Shown: positions 1 through 11,564, numbered from the stretch's first letter. The stretch is DNA of 64,000 nucleotides from Trichobilharzia szidati (GCA_944472155.2 OX235277.1:40254758-40318757); one strand, 5' to 3'. The notes: generated by a model from the sequence alone, not told the origin. Program-made: numbers and translations.

Positions 1-283
1 TATTATATGCAGATGCATAACATTTACTACGACGAAAATGATCCGAATTCCCAGTGCAAGCGCCAATCTAATCATTACTTCTATGTGGTCCAGAGACTTG
101 GGGAAGTCGTCATTGAAGGCATTTCCAACAGGTTATCGCACAGTTTCACCAATACCTGCCTAAGATTCGTGGTGCTGAACATTAGATGGTTGGACTCAGT
201 ATGCACCCACAATTCAACCTTGCGGGTATACAAACTTATACTGCCAAGGCTCCTTAAACTAGAAAAAATGGCTCTTCACTACT

Positions 284-2425
284 TCCCAGAGTCTAGGTCC
301 TGATGGTATACCTGCCACTGTCCTAAGGAAATGTGCTGATATTTTAAGTAACCCACTTACAAACATTTTCAACACTTCTTTTTCTAATAATGTTGTACCT
401 TCTCTGTGGAAAGATATTAAAATCATCCCTGTACCTAAGTCAGGTTCTGGTAATAATGCTAAGTTTAGACCTATCGCTATTACCTCTCCTTTTTTGAAAC
501 TAATGGAGAAATTATTGTTACTAAAACTTGTTCCCTCCCTAAGTTTCTCAAACGATCAAAAGCAGTTTGCTTACAAACAGGGTAGAAGTACCTTGGACGC
601 TGCTGCTGTGTTTCATCACAACATTGTATCCTCCTTAGACAAAGGGGCCAAGTATGTCCGTTGTACGTTCCTTGATTATACATCTGCTTTCGAATCTGTA
701 CCTAGAGGCCTATTATTAAACAAGCTTAGCCGTACACAAACTGAGCCCTGGGCTATCAACTGGCTACACTCTTACTTCTCTAATAGGATGCAGTACACAG
801 TATATAATGGTGTATCTTCCTCTCCTTTGCTTACTGAAGCTGGATTTCCTCAGGGTGCTGTTCTCTCTCCGTTTCTCTTTTCCTTCTTCTTACATGATTT
901 ACCTCTTTCAGACGAAATCAACTTCGTCAAATATGCAGATGACCTGTCTGTATCGTTTCCCATTAAGTCTCAGTCAGATTGTTTCAAATTAAATAGCTTC
1001 CTGTCGGACATTAGTCAGTGGTCCAAACTAAATGGTCTCATGCTGAATCCCTCAAAATGCCAGACTATTGACTTCTCCCTTAGGCATAAACGAGATCTAC
1101 AAACACTAGTAAGTACTCATGAAGCCTGTTGCATTGAGGGGACTAAAATTGAAACTAAGTCTAATGCAAAATACCTCGGTCTAGTTCTATCTTCCGACCT
1201 TACTTGGACATCTCATATCCTAACGATTTCTAAGAAAGTGTTCTGTCTAACCTACTACATTAAGAAACTTAGACAATCTGGAATCACCCAACCTCTACTT
1301 TCACAATTTGTCAACTCTTGTATCTTACCTATTCTACTTTACTGCTCCCCGTTAGTCTTTCCTGGGCTACTGAAAAAGGACTATACCATCCTGAGAAGGA
1401 TGTTGAAGGTAGTTAGTAGGACTAGTGGTGTAAAACTCAGTCAGCTCGTCACTACATTAGTTGAAAGGCATCTGAATACATGCGAAAAATGGTCTAAAAC
1501 CATACTCTCCGACCCCCAACACCCCCTCTATTCCCAACTCTCGCCTTGTATCTCATCAAGTAGAACCAGAAATCAGTATAAAATAATCTATGCTCGTACA
1601 ACCAAGTACAGGAACTCAACGATACCATACTTGGCCCGTGTTCTAAGCGACAGAGACAATGTTAAGCGTGAAACCTATGACTTGCTTTGTTGTTAATAAC
1701 ATAATTTTAGGCTCTTTATTTCTCTCTTATTCTGTATTCTATAGTGAACTCCTTCTTAAACATACTTAGCTACCTAAATTATTAACATTGGCTTACTTTT
1801 TTGTACTTTACTGTATTCCTTCTTTTGTGCATCCACTGGTTCTGACTATATTAGCACTATGAGTATTACAAAATTTTCCTGTCATTAACCATCATGTAAT
1901 TATTAGTTTTGTGGTTGTTTTTTCTTATTTTCTGTACTTTTCGGCAATATTAAACTGACAATCATTGGTTGTGAACGCCATTGTCACCACCTTAAAAATT
2001 TTGTATTATGCAGGATTACTCACACTACCACTACAAACACTGCATTAGACCTGACAATAAAAAACAAAACAACAACCCTGAAATGTTATTTTATGATTGT
2101 TTCAACCAAATTAACTGATCAACTTGGCGATAATCTTTCTTAAATATCATTTCATAACTTCTTGTATGACTATAGCTTCCACTACCAAATACTGAGTTAT
2201 TATTATATGCTGTTTATTTTCTTTTCTACTTCTTGATATTTTTCGCATATTTTTAAAAAATTATTTTGTGTTTTTCCTCTTTTTTTGCTGTTGGTGTCTT
2301 TATATTAATTTTTTTGAAATACTCCTTTAAATGTTTGATAAAATTAGATGCAAATATTGTAGATATGTGCTGAAAATTCCACACTGTACCACTAGTACTG
2401 TTTCTGGAATAAAGCAAATTATTAT
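284..2425 (+). mobile_element. CR1/Jockey-like non-LTR retrotransposon, 5'-truncated copy
   Basis: A 5'-truncated LINE interrupts duplication copy A. The uninterrupted site in copy B reads straight from 'ttcactact' into 'ctatcatactttg' at 8305/8306, while in copy A these are separated by about 2.1 kb. The element holds a reverse-transcriptase ORF to 1696 and a roughly 700-base AT-rich 3' region ending in a short ATT repeat after 'ggaataaagcaaatt'. The same 3' region and tail occur on the minus strand at 30226-31757. No clear target-site duplication is visible, so the exact 5' edge (268-290) is uncertain. Family assignment rests on ORF character only. Confidence 0.8.
287..1696 (+). CDS. Reverse transcriptase of a CR1/Jockey-like LINE, 5'-truncated ORF
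   Basis: The frame is open from the element's 5' edge to TAA at 1694-1696, about 469 codons. No native start remains; TTG at 494 is not a credible start because homology continues upstream. Visible reverse-transcriptase motifs, in order, are LGPDGIP near the start, KFRPIAI, the palm motif F-x-DYTSAFESVP (about residue 128), GFPQGAVLSP, and FVKYADDL (about residues 214-221) with the catalytic YADD. The long C-terminal part includes NAKYLG and ILPILLYCSPLV, as usual for LINE polymerases after the thumb. The endonuclease and ORF1 are missing. The polymerase frame itself has no stop, so the copy is fairly young. It copies LINE RNA at the target site in the nucleus. Confidence 0.85.
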   Translation, partial: QSLGPDGIPATVLRKCADILSNPLTNIFNTSFSNNVVPSLWKDIKIIPVPKSGSGNNAKFRPIAITSPFLKLMEKLLLLKLVPSLSFSNDQKQFAYKQGRSTLDAAAVFHHNIVSSLDKGAKYVRCTFLDYTSAFESVPRGLLLNKLSRTQTEPWAINWLHSYFSNRMQYTVYNGVSSSPLLTEAGFPQGAVLSPFLFSFFLHDLPLSDEINFVKYADDLSVSFPIKSQSDCFKLNSFLSDISQWSKLNGLMLNPSKCQTIDFSLRHKRDLQTLVSTHEACCIEGTKIETKSNAKYLGLVLSSDLTWTSHILTISKKVFCLTYYIKKLRQSGITQPLLSQFVNSCILPILLYCSPLVFPGLLKKDYTILRRMLKVVSRTSGVKLSQLVTTLVERHLNTCEKWSKTILSDPQHPLYSQLSPCISSSRTRNQYKIIYARTTKYRNSTIPYLARVLSDRDNVKRETYDLLCC

Positions 2426-3299
2426 CTATCATACTTTGTTCCATGATGAAAAGTAAGCTAAAATCTACCGATGCTTCATAAAATCACTATCTGAGAAGTG
2501 GGACATGAAGTTGTTCGATGATTCTCAAAACAGTGACGTTGCTTGTTTCCGTAAATAAAGTTGTTCGGATAAATTCGCAATATATACTATATCATAATGC
2601 AAATCACTGAATACCCTGAGGCACTAGGTGCTGATGCAACTGGGTAAATCTGGACGGTAATCATGGAATATCATCTTGCCCAGTTTTTCTACTTTGTCTT
2701 ATTTCAGGTGTGGTATAACGGTAGAAATGAAATCAAAAACAGTGTATGTATAAAACTGAAATTGTCATTATTTCAGTCTTAAGTATTTCACATTCCTATT
2801 GGATCCACATCTGCCATTAATAATAGCTGTTCCTAAGTTTTTTATAGACACCATGTAACTTTCTCGAAAATGTTCGCCTGCTTCCAATCTATTTCAGACC
2901 TTCTAGAGAGTGCAGACATTGTTATTGTACAATGTAACTCTTTGGAAGATTATCTGGTCCTCGTTTGACGCTTTTTTGAGACAAAGAGCTGCATTTTCTA
3001 TCTGTCTGGTTGCTGAGACAAGCTTTCATGACCGTGGAATCAATTAATATACAGCAGTCGATTTTGCATACAACTAGTTGAGTTCAGCGCAGGCCACGTG
3101 GTGAGCTGAAGTCAGCCAGATAATCAATAAAAATCAAGGAGAGTAGAACGACTGATATTGGCTCGTAAGCAATTCTGTAACCAATCAATTCACTGCTAAC
3201 CAACACTTGGATATCAGTCCTATGTTCACTAGAGAGTGTGCACTATACAGAAAGTTGCCTGGAATTCTGGCGAGAATTTGTAACCAGCAGAGTCTGATA

Positions 3300-3570
3300 A
3301 ATATTTAACGAATTGGCGGAAGGTGAATTTCATTGTCTGTTGGATGAGGTGTCTGTGACTAAATGGTTTACGAGCTGTCTTTGTAGCCGGAGGTTCCTGG
3401 ATTCAAACCCTGGCGAAGGGTGCATACTGTTGAAGACTCCAAAATCGGGACCAAACAGCTGTCGAGTACTACCTGATGGTTTCCCCAAGGTTCTCTAACG
3501 AATATAAGCCCATAAACGATCCTGTAACTAATCAAGTCCATTCAGACCAATATCTGATAAGTCGGACTAC
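3300..3570 (+). repeat. Old tRNA-derived hammerhead SINE, copy A
   Basis: The segment reads as a decayed tRNA-like head (acgagctgtctttgtagc, then ttcctggattcaaaccctgg as a box B relic). A hammerhead relic (catactgttgaagactcc, then accaaacagctgtcgagtac) and the family tail follow (tttcccc-ggttctctaac, cctgtaactaatcaagtcc). The orthologous copy is at about 9235-9465. The catalytic core is mutated, so activity is unlikely. Confidence 0.6.
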
Positions 3571-4276
3571 TGTCCATTCCGTTTTCGGACATTAACGATG
3601 TGATCAGGACATTTAGTGTGACTGGTTGATCAGCCATTTAATCACTATGGTGAAGCTACTCATAATATTTCTTGCAGTTTTGCAGTTCGGCTGTTACTTT
3701 ATTCACTTCCAGTTAGCATACTTCGAAATCAATCAAAGAAGGATGGAAGTTAACAGACGAACTACTGGTATATATGGAGTGTCTCAGTGACGTTGAATGT
3801 GAAGTTGTATAAATGACTATTCAGATAAAGTGTACCTGCAGATCCACCTAATTTACCGATCGATAACTACGAAGACTGTATGTATACAACACTGGGATAT
3901 AATTTGCTGTAGCTCCTTTGTTCACTCGAAATTCGTTTTCAAACGTGAAAGTGTTAGGATAGGAGGAGAAGCAGTATGAGCAGCTGTTCACGGAGTCTCG
4001 AAGTAAGACACTTCACCTTAACCTAGATTACGGATCACAGGTATTTTGCTGATCATGTGAAATAACTATAATAAATGCAGTAATTCCTAGTGACACTACC
4101 TTTTCGATGGAATAATTAATCTCTTTATTCTCAGTCAGTCTTCTGTGTCTTTGTCATTGAAGAAATAGTATTCAAACGAACAGTATTATATCGTTGTAGA
4201 GAGTAAATAAATGGGTCCAGAATCCAGTATTATCATTAGATACCACAGAACGCTTTTCCTCTCATTCAACGAATGC

Positions 4277-4500
4277 TTTGGAGGTTTAGCAGCAGAATGC
4301 TCGCACAACCATGCTTCACATAACCTGGGTGCGATTTCCAGTGGATGCATTCCTATACCTCATTTAGCCGGTAATACGCCTGGTAAAGAAAGGGGGTTGT
4401 GTTTGAGTCTAGCAGTACCGCCACTTTTGGAACTTCATAGAGCGAACTTGAAGCCCTATTTTTCACTTGGAACGCTAAGAAATGATGAAAAGAACGTCAG
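4277..4500 (+). repeat. Diverged tRNA-Gly-like SINE, copy A
   Basis: The head 'gcagcagaatgctcgcacaa' matches the box A region of the SINE at 56092. The body (gcctggtaaagaaaggggg, agcagtaccgccacttttgg) and end (gaagccctatttttcacttg) match the family tail. The orthologous copy is at about 11530-11925. A 105-codon ORF across it is coincidental: it reads through tRNA-like and tail sequence. Confidence 0.6.
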
Positions 4501-4539
4501 GCTTAATCCCTCTTTTGTATTTCTTTGATGTAGATTTTG

Positions 4540-4770
4540 GGTACTGTGATAAAATGTATATCCCGCTACGTTCGAGAGCATCTCACAGTTTGGCTGAGCA
4601 AAGGAAACCGTAGAGGTATTAGTTAATTCATCAATATCGCAACATATTGTAGATACTCATCACAATGCAGAATCTGGCACATCGTTTAATATAGTCAATG
4701 AAGTTCGACAAAGTTTGCCGAAAGGGACACGAATGCATTTTCTTTGGCGAAACATAGCATAAGAAAAAAA
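4540..4770 (+). pseudogene. Penelope-like element endonuclease C-terminus, relic
   Basis: The translated stretch starts with YVREHLTVWLSK and, in copy B, continues to KVRQHLPKWTRMHLLCMAEA. This matches the layout of the C-terminus of PLE proteins after the GIY-YIG centre (R-x-x-EH helix, then a basic stretch and an A-E-A-x-A-I helix). Stops and frameshifts interrupt this copy; copy B is cleaner (11960-12223). An AT-rich 3' region follows to about 5110. Confidence 0.6.
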
Positions 4771-5118
4771 TGTGTACGATGTCTTCTATTACCACTGTCT
4801 TGATTTCACTATGTAATTCGCATAAAAACTTTGTTATCCTTCTTTATTTCGTGTTCCATTTTTGTTTTATTTTATTTCACTTTATGTTATCGTATTAGAA
4901 CTTTTTATCTAGTCTACTACTTTGACAACATTTAGTTCATCCTATGTCTGCATCATATTATATTCACATATTGCCATTTCCAAATGTACTTTATTTTCCG
5001 ATCATCTACTTCACATTTCCCTACGTAACTGTAGGGTGTCTTCTATTTATGTAGTTACTCATTCATATATCCAATCAATTATGACTCATAACCATACATA
5101 ACCGTACACTATTATTAT

Positions 5119-5362
5119 TTTTTTATTTCCTTCACGTTCCCAGTGGAACATAGGGCAGCTACACACTAGAGGCTTGAAGTTTCGGTAGCAGTGGTGTTTA
5201 TTTCTACGTAATGGGGTTTCTAGCTTCATGCGCAAACTTCCTTCTTTATCACTCCTATTGTTGGCTTAACGAGTTAAATTAGTGCATCACCCGGGGATCG
5301 AACCCCGAACCACATAAGGCGTGTTTGGCGAGTATTCTACCTCTGTGCTGCTGACGCACCTA
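5119..5362 (-). repeat. tRNA-Gly-derived SINE, copy A
   Basis: Read on the minus strand, the head is a tRNA-Gly-like sequence: box A region 'gaggtagaatactcgcc' and box B 'ggggttcgatccccggg'. The body carries a conserved 'gaaacttcaagcctc', and the end is 'ccactgggaacgtgaagg'. Related copies are at 12578-12818, 21872-22105, 50006-50226 and 56090-56325. It is a Pol III-type retroposon depending on a LINE for movement. Confidence 0.8.
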
Positions 5363-5949
5363 ATCTTATTATAGTATTTTAGTGTTTCCACTCAATATCA
5401 AAATTTAACACACACAAACACATACACAAGGAAACTGGTTGTTATTGTCTATTGTAATTCATTTATGTATATATACGATTGTACAGGTATGAAAATGAAA
5501 TTGTCGAGAAGAGAATTTTATTCGCTTAATTCTTTGTTTTCATGTCTCATTGGGGATTATAAATTTAATACAATTTCATATTAGGCTAATCTAGTGGATA
5601 TAATATACAGTGATACAGTGTTGATACTTCGATGATGTTTAGAGCACAATTTATTTCTCATAACCATTTACTCGATTGCATAACTGACTTAACATAACTT
5701 CACTGCCACCGGTTTTTACTGCAGTTTCCCATTTATGTGGTATAGATATGGCGTCATTTCAACTTCACCTGTTTAATGTTGATTTGATGAACAAAACTTC
5801 GTTGATTAATCTCTCTTCACGTAACCATATTACTTAATAACACGTTTAGGTATCCCATGCTTTGGTGTCAATCCATCAAACTAGCATTAATCAATATTAG
5901 TTGAAATTACGCAATTCCCAAGCGGGAAGTATGCAAAATCGCAATAAAT

Positions 5950-6565
5950 ATTATGGGGGAGTGAAAATATTTACAGTGGGTCTCTACGTGACCGATGGTG
6001 ATTCCTTGACTGAAAGATGAAGTACCTAGACTAGCCACCTCCATTTGTGTCTACCAATTCAGCTGCACTTCTGGTGGAGCGAGTAATATCGGGTGTTGCT
6101 CTAGGAACTTGATTTTTCCTACTCGAGAACATCTTCCAGTATGGCTAAGTAAAGGTGTAGTGAAAATCATCAGCAGTTCGATATTGGACCATCTGGTTCA
6201 AACCGGCCACATAGCCAGCCAGCGTTGAAGAATCATTCTCAATCATCTACCGGGTGCTTAATAAATTGCCAAAATCATCGAAGTACCGTATGCTCCAAGC
6301 AGCAGAGGCTATTATAATTTGCCTTGCAAAAGAAGCAAGTCCAGCCACTACTACTGCCCTGGCAGGTCTTCAGTAGAGACTGTAAATTCATGGATTTGTA
6401 ATGTTATTTTTCCTAATTTTTCTGACATTCAGTTCATTGTTATGTTGATTCGATGTTATTTAAACATTATTGTTGCCTAATAACAGTAATTCATTCACTA
6501 TAATGTATGTATAAATGTAGAGCCTGATGATGAAGTTATCCAGAAGAGCATCGTTTGTTCAGTAA
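5950..6565 (+). mobile_element. Penelope-like element 3' part and terminal repeat, copy A
   Basis: The translated relic contains SSILDHLVQTGH, then a YRV(P)-x-LPKSSKYRML-like stretch and an AEAI helix, the end of a PLE endonuclease protein, as in the better copy at 35830-36060. About 150 bases later the terminal motif 'gtagagcctgatgatgaag' followed by 'ttatcc' appears (6519-6541). That motif recurs at the ends of other PLEs in the window (35370, 36270, 55945, 63770). Copy B carries the same element at about 13391-14010, identical by eye over about 530 bases. Confidence 0.65.
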
Positions 6566-7173
6566 CCGTTCTTTTGAAGATTATAACACGCATTTTAAAT
6601 CCGCTATGAATTCTTTTGCTTACTATGGTATGACAGTGAGCAGTCTTGAAATGAACTCAAAGTGTCATCCAGTCATTAGTCATTGTCTGTAATATCAAAT
6701 AAATTTATCTGGTATTGAAATAAAATTACCATTCTGAAAAATACTTTGAATGCAGAGTACAGCAGTCTCAGCACGTTTTACTGCGAAGTATTCAATCCTT
6801 GTGTAGAATCTTCAAGTAAACTAATAATCGGTGATATATATTATCTATACTTATACTGTTCTATTCGAAGCACACTCCAATATCCAGCAATTTTCCTCCT
6901 CCCTCCGCCACGTTCCCGTCAGAAATTAATTAAATGCCATTTTGTTGCATAACAGTTACTTCCCTTGATCAGAGTGAACAAAGCAAGAAGAACAAATGGA
7001 GCAGAGTAAAATGACGTCGTTATGCTTCGTCGACTTTTACCTGACGGCATACAACCGTAAAACATTTAGCAGGATAACATGACGTCATTGAATTTCGTTT
7101 GTCCTAATCAGCTACATATAGTCATAAACAATTCGGATATCGATATGCAAAATATTTAAATACTCTTTTTATT

Positions 7174-7520
7174 ACAGGATTTTCATCATGAGCTGACATT
7201 AGTTAGAGAACCATTGGAAAACCTGGGAGTACTGGACGGCTGTTTCATCCTAGTTTAGGACTCTTCGTCGGGACGCAACCACCGGGATTCAAACCCAGGA
7301 CCTTCTAGTTACAAGTCCAGCTCGTATACCATTAAGCCACAGGGAACCGTTCCAATGGCCCATGAATTCTATCTTCTGTCAATTCACGACACAGCGTGAC
7401 CCCTAGCCAATGTTTTCGGCAAGTATTTATCCTCAAATTCGACCTGCTGCACCCTACTGGTCACGACTTCTCACTTGAACCCCAGGTAACTACCTACATG
7501 TATAGGGCGAGTCGCTCATC
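7174..7520 (-). mobile_element. Hammerhead SINE inserted in copy A only
   Basis: Copy B reads straight through this point near 14620, so this is a post-duplication insertion. On the minus strand the order is: leader (agttacctggggttcaagtg), tRNA-like head with box B 'gggtttgaatcccgg', hammerhead segment (about 7231-7277), then the tail ending in 'tcagctcatgatgaaaatcc'. The hammerhead keeps stem I (gtac/gtac) and 'gatgaaac', but the core reads CCGACGA instead of CTGATGA. The copy is probably catalytically dead. Confidence 0.75.
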
Positions 7521-7559
7521 AAGCCGAAGGAAATTATTATCAAGTGATCATAATGAATA

Positions 7560-7950
7560 TCAGAGAGGAATAGAAGTCCTTGTTAAGCTTCCTAGTATGC
7601 ATGAAAATCGTTATTCTCAAGAGGTTCCATGTGAAACACTTCTGTGTCCTCTATTTGGCTCCATATTTGGGCGTAGGCTTCTATTTCCACTCCACAGTAT
7701 CCCTCTATCACACTTCGATCCACACACAATCTGCCACTTTCTTTTCAGGTTCCAGCTTAGAACCCATGGGGCTCGTGATGTCAATCAACAGTCGCCTCAG
7801 AGCCTGTTCAATCCATCTCCATTTCTTCCCGTATATTTCTTGGGTGATAGGTTCTTGGTTAGTCGGTTACGACATAGTCCGACCACATCGTAAAGTCTTC
7901 TTCGATGAGTTACTGCCTCATTTTCAACCTGTTATATCTTAATGGTTAAG
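7560..7950 (-). pseudogene. LINE fragment (WIGHTLR family), copy A
   Basis: Phrases such as 'caatccatctccatttcttc' and 'gataggttcttggtt' are the reverse complement of the C-terminal W-x-WIGHTLR region of a LINE family also seen at 24235-25267, 48895-49130 and, in plus orientation, 50330-50480 and 57140-57400. There is no long ORF on the correct strand. Two long plus-strand ORFs here are antisense shadows. The copy B counterpart extends to about 15330. Confidence 0.55.
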
Positions 7951-9229
7951 GCTTCCCACTAGAATCCCAAGGAAACTGCCTGAATATGGCCACGAGTCGC
8001 TAATGAGCATCAATTCTGGTTGTATTATATGCAGATGTATAACACTTACTACGATGAAAATGATCCGAATTCCCAGTGCAACCGCCAATCTAATCATTAC
8101 TTCTATGGGGTCCAGAGACTTGGGGAAGTTGTCATTGGAGACATTTCCAACAGGCTATCGCACAGCTTCACCAATACCTGCCCTAGGTTGGTTGAGCTGA
8201 ACATTAGATGGTTGAACTCAGTGTGCACCCACAATTCAACCTTGCGGGTATACAAACTTATACTGCCAAGGCTCCATAAACTAGAAAAAAGCACTATTCA
8301 CTACTCTATCATACTTTGTTCCATGATGAAAAGTAAGCTAAAATCTACCGATGCTTCATAAAATCACTATCTGAAAGTAAGACATGAATTTGTTCGATGA
8401 TTCTCAAACCAGTGACGTTGCTTGTCTCCATATATGAAGTTGTTCAGATAAATTTGCAATATATCCGATATCATAATGGAAATCACTGAACACGCTAAGG
8501 CACTAGGTGCTAATGCAACTGGGTAAATCTGGACGGTAATCATGGAATATCATCTTGCCCAGTTTTTCTACTTTGTCTTATTTCAGGTGTGGTGTAATGG
8601 TAGAAATGAAATCGAAAACAGTGTATGTATAAAACTGAAATTGTCATTATTTTAGTCTTAAGTATTTCACATTCCTTTTCGATCCACATCTGCCATTAAT
8701 AATCGCTGTTTCTAAGTTTTTTATTGACACCATGTAACTTTTTCTCGAAGATGTTCGCCTGCTTCCAATCTATTTCATACCTTCTAGAGAGTGCAGACAT
8801 TGATATTGTACAATGTAAGTCTTTGGAAGATTATCTGGTCCTTGTTAGACGCTTTATGGGAAAAAGAGCTGAATTTTCTATCTGTCAATCTGTCTTGTTG
8901 CTGAGGAAATCTTTCATGACCGTGGAATCAATCAATATACACCAGTCGATTTTGCATACAACTAGTTGAGTTCAGTGCATGCCACGTGGTGAGCTGAAGT
9001 TAGCCAGTTAATCAATAAAAATCAAGGAGAGTAGAACGAATGATATCGACTCGTAAACAATTCTGCAACCAATCAGTTTACTGCAAACCAACACTTAGAT
9101 ATCAGTCCGACGCTCACTAGAGAGTGGCACTATACAGAAAGTGGCCTGGAGTTCTAGCGAGAAGTCGCAGCCAGCAGGGTCTGTTAAACGTCTGATAAAT
9201 ATTTGACGAATTGCCAGAAAGTGAAATGC

Positions 9230-9470
9230 ATTAGCTATTGTATGAGGTGTCTGTGACTAAACGGCTTACGAGCTGTCGTTGTAGTCGGAAGTTCCTGGAT
9301 TCGAACCCTGGCGATCGATGTGTCTCGTTGAAGACTCCCGATTTCGGACGAAACAGCTGTCGAGTACTCCCTAGAGGTTTCCCCATGGTTTTTTGACTTA
9401 TAACAGCCCATAATCAATCCTGTGACTAATTAAATCCCTTCAAACCAACACCTGATAAGACAGACTACTG
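9230..9470 (+). repeat. Old tRNA-derived hammerhead SINE, copy B
   Basis: This is the orthologue of 3300-3570. The box B relic 'ggattcgaaccctgg' is better preserved, and the hammerhead segment retains 'ggacgaaacagctgtcgag' with stem I 'gtac'. The 5' core strand reads GTTGAAGA, so it is mutated. Confidence 0.6.
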
Positions 9471-9970
9471 TTTTATGTTATTTTGGACTCTTACGATATG
9501 CTAGAAACTCCTAATGTGAGTGTATGTCTTGCCATTTAATCATTGCAGTAACGTTTCTCATAATACTTACTTTTCGTAGTTCTGAAATTCCCCTCGTACT
9601 TTATTTATATCCAGTCAGCATACTTCGAAATCAATCAAAGTAGGATGGAAACTAACAGACGAACTACTTGTATACATGGAATATATTTCTGTGATACTGA
9701 ATGTGAAGCAATATAGAGTGTACCTGCAGACCGACTCAAGTGACCGATAACTGGGAAGAGTATACGTATATTACACGGGTGTATACTTCGCAAATAGCTC
9801 ATTCATTCACTCACAATTCAATTTAAAATGAGAAAGTGTTAGGACAGGAGAAAAAGCATTACAAGTCATTTCTGACGCGGTCTCTAAGTAAGACACTTCG
9901 CCGTAACGTAGATTACAGATCACCGGTATTTCGCTGATTATGTGAAATAAGTATACTGAACACAGTAATT

Positions 9971-11308
9971 GAAATAATAGAGAAAATTTGTGGTTTAGAT
10001 GGATGATTTGCAAGTAATAGTGTTCTCTGAGCTGGCTGGTTTAGTTACGGAGCTTTCGTCATCCTTCTAAACAACATCTTCAGTGCAATATCTAGCATAA
10101 AGTGAAATAATTTAAATTTTTCATGAGTGATATAATTGCGTCTCTCGGTAACCATCTTTACATATGTGTTGATCATTTTCAATCGACTTAGACTTTAAAC
10201 TTTCTGGCCACATGACTTACTTTTTATTAGTTGGTATATTTTGTCTATATTAACGTGTTTATTAATTGCATTTTCGGTTGAGTACCAGGCTTCCAGGAAT
10301 TCCCTGGCACTTTTGGTTTTTCCCCTGTCTAATACTTCGACATTATCCCAATCAAACTGATGTCCATAATTGTCTATATGCATTGATACTAAAGAATATA
10401 TGTATATATCGTGTCATTTCACGGCTGATTTGTGTTCTTGGATTCTAATTCGAAGGGGACGCCCACTTTGGCCGATGTAATGCCTGTTACAGTCCACACA
10501 ATTTATTTTGTAAATGGTAATAATTTTATCTTCTTTTTCTGTTGGGTAGGTCTTCCGGTTTGCACAATATCGAATGAAGTCATTGTGCTGACTGACTGGC
10601 TTGTGTACTATATCGATTTCAAATGGTTTCAGTATTCTAGCTGTTAATATAGAGATATTTCTCATGTACGGTAGGATTAATTTTCTTGTAGTCTTTGATG
10701 TTGGCTTGTTGTTGGTGTTGTGATTCGATTTTAAACATTTTTTGATGAAACTATGAGGATATCTATTCTTTTTGAAGACGGTTAGTAGGTATTTTTCTTC
10801 CATTCTTTTCAACTCTGGAGTGCTACAGTGTGTTTGAATTCTTTTAAACAATGTCTGCACACAGTTTCTTTTGTGAGTAATTGGGTTACTGCTAGTATAG
10901 CTGAGTATTTAGTCTGTGTGCGTTGATTTTCTATATACTTGTGTTTCTAAATTTCCTGTGTTGGTTCCCCTGATTAAGATATCTAAAAATGGGATTTTGT
11001 TATCTGGTTCTTCTTCTCCGGTACTCAAACGAATATGCAGTTAACAAACACGTTAATATAATATACGAAATATACCAACTAATAAAAAGTAAATCATCAC
11101 ATGACAAGAAAGTTTAACATCCAAGTCAATAGAAAATGGTCAATACATATGTGAAGTTGGTTACTGGGAGACGCAATTATATCACTCATGAAGAATTTTA
11201 AATCATTTCACTCTATACTGAATATGGCGCTGAAGATGTTGTCCAGACGGACGACGACGAAAGCTCCGCAACTAAACCAAGCAGCTCAGAGAACACTATA
11301 AGCGGCAA
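9971..11308 (-). mobile_element. Penelope-like element with inverted terminal repeats and target-site duplication
   Basis: A clean insertion into copy B. The 12 bases 'aacacagtaatt' occur on both sides (9959-9970 and 11309-11320), and copy A has a single, slightly diverged version (ataaatgcagtaatt, 4071-4085). The left end (about 9971-10265) is present again inverted at about 11040-11305, both carrying 'gagctttcgtc' and 'tgatataattgcgtctc'. Between them lies a minus-strand PLE gene end. Inverted terminal repeats are a known peculiarity of PLEs. A second member of this family lies at 55140-55890. Confidence 0.85.
10195..10860 (-). pseudogene. Penelope-like protein C-terminus with GIY-YIG endonuclease, one in-frame stop
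   Basis: On the minus strand one frame runs from 10860 to the stop at 10195, broken once by TGA at 10411-10413. The N-terminal part is the PLE linker (RMEEKYLLTVFKKNRYPHSF). The endonuclease core follows: TIYKINCVDCNRHYIGQSGR, whose paired cysteines before YIG are typical of PLE GIY-YIG domains, then R-x-R-x-x-EHKSAVK. The stop falls where homologues usually have arginine, consistent with CGA to TGA. After it the frame continues through GHQFDWDNVEVLDR to the end. The reverse transcriptase is absent, so this is a 5'-truncated copy. Confidence 0.8.
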
Positions 11309-11564
11309 AACACAGTAATTCCTAGTGACACTACCTTTTCGATGGAGTAAATAATCTTAACATTCGCAGTCAGTCTTCTGTGTCTTTGTCAGTGTAGAAA
11401 TACTATTCAAACGAACAGTACTACATTGGCGTAGACAGTAGAAAATGTGTCCAGAATTCAGTATTACCATTAGATACGACAGAATGCCCCTTCTCTATTG
11501 ACCATTTCTCTCTCGTTCGAAAAACGTGTCGAGGGTTCAGTGGTAGGACACTTGCATAACCACG

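Larger units (their letters stand above)
1..7900 (+). repeat. Copy A of a tandem segmental duplication
   Basis: Position 1 onward aligns collinearly with 8023 onward, in the same orientation, through to about 7.9 kb and 14.97 kb. Shared landmarks in order are a short repeat (1-283 and 8023-8305), an old SINE, a PLE C-terminal relic, a tRNA-Gly-like SINE on the minus strand, a second PLE relic and a LINE fragment at the end. Most stretches differ by scattered substitutions (roughly 10 percent by eye). Copy A alone carries a LINE insertion (284-2425) and a hammerhead SINE (about 7174-7520). The left end of the unit lies outside the window. Confidence 0.85.

Noticed and set aside
4211..4528. 105-codon ORF, with a 116-codon relative at 11601-11951
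   Set aside because: The translation passes through tRNA-like SINE sequence and tail; similarity between the copies is due to the tandem duplication.
7396..7942. Two overlapping long plus-strand ORFs (165 and 120 codons)
   Set aside because: They read through a SINE end and the antisense strand of a LINE fragment; no coding features of their own.
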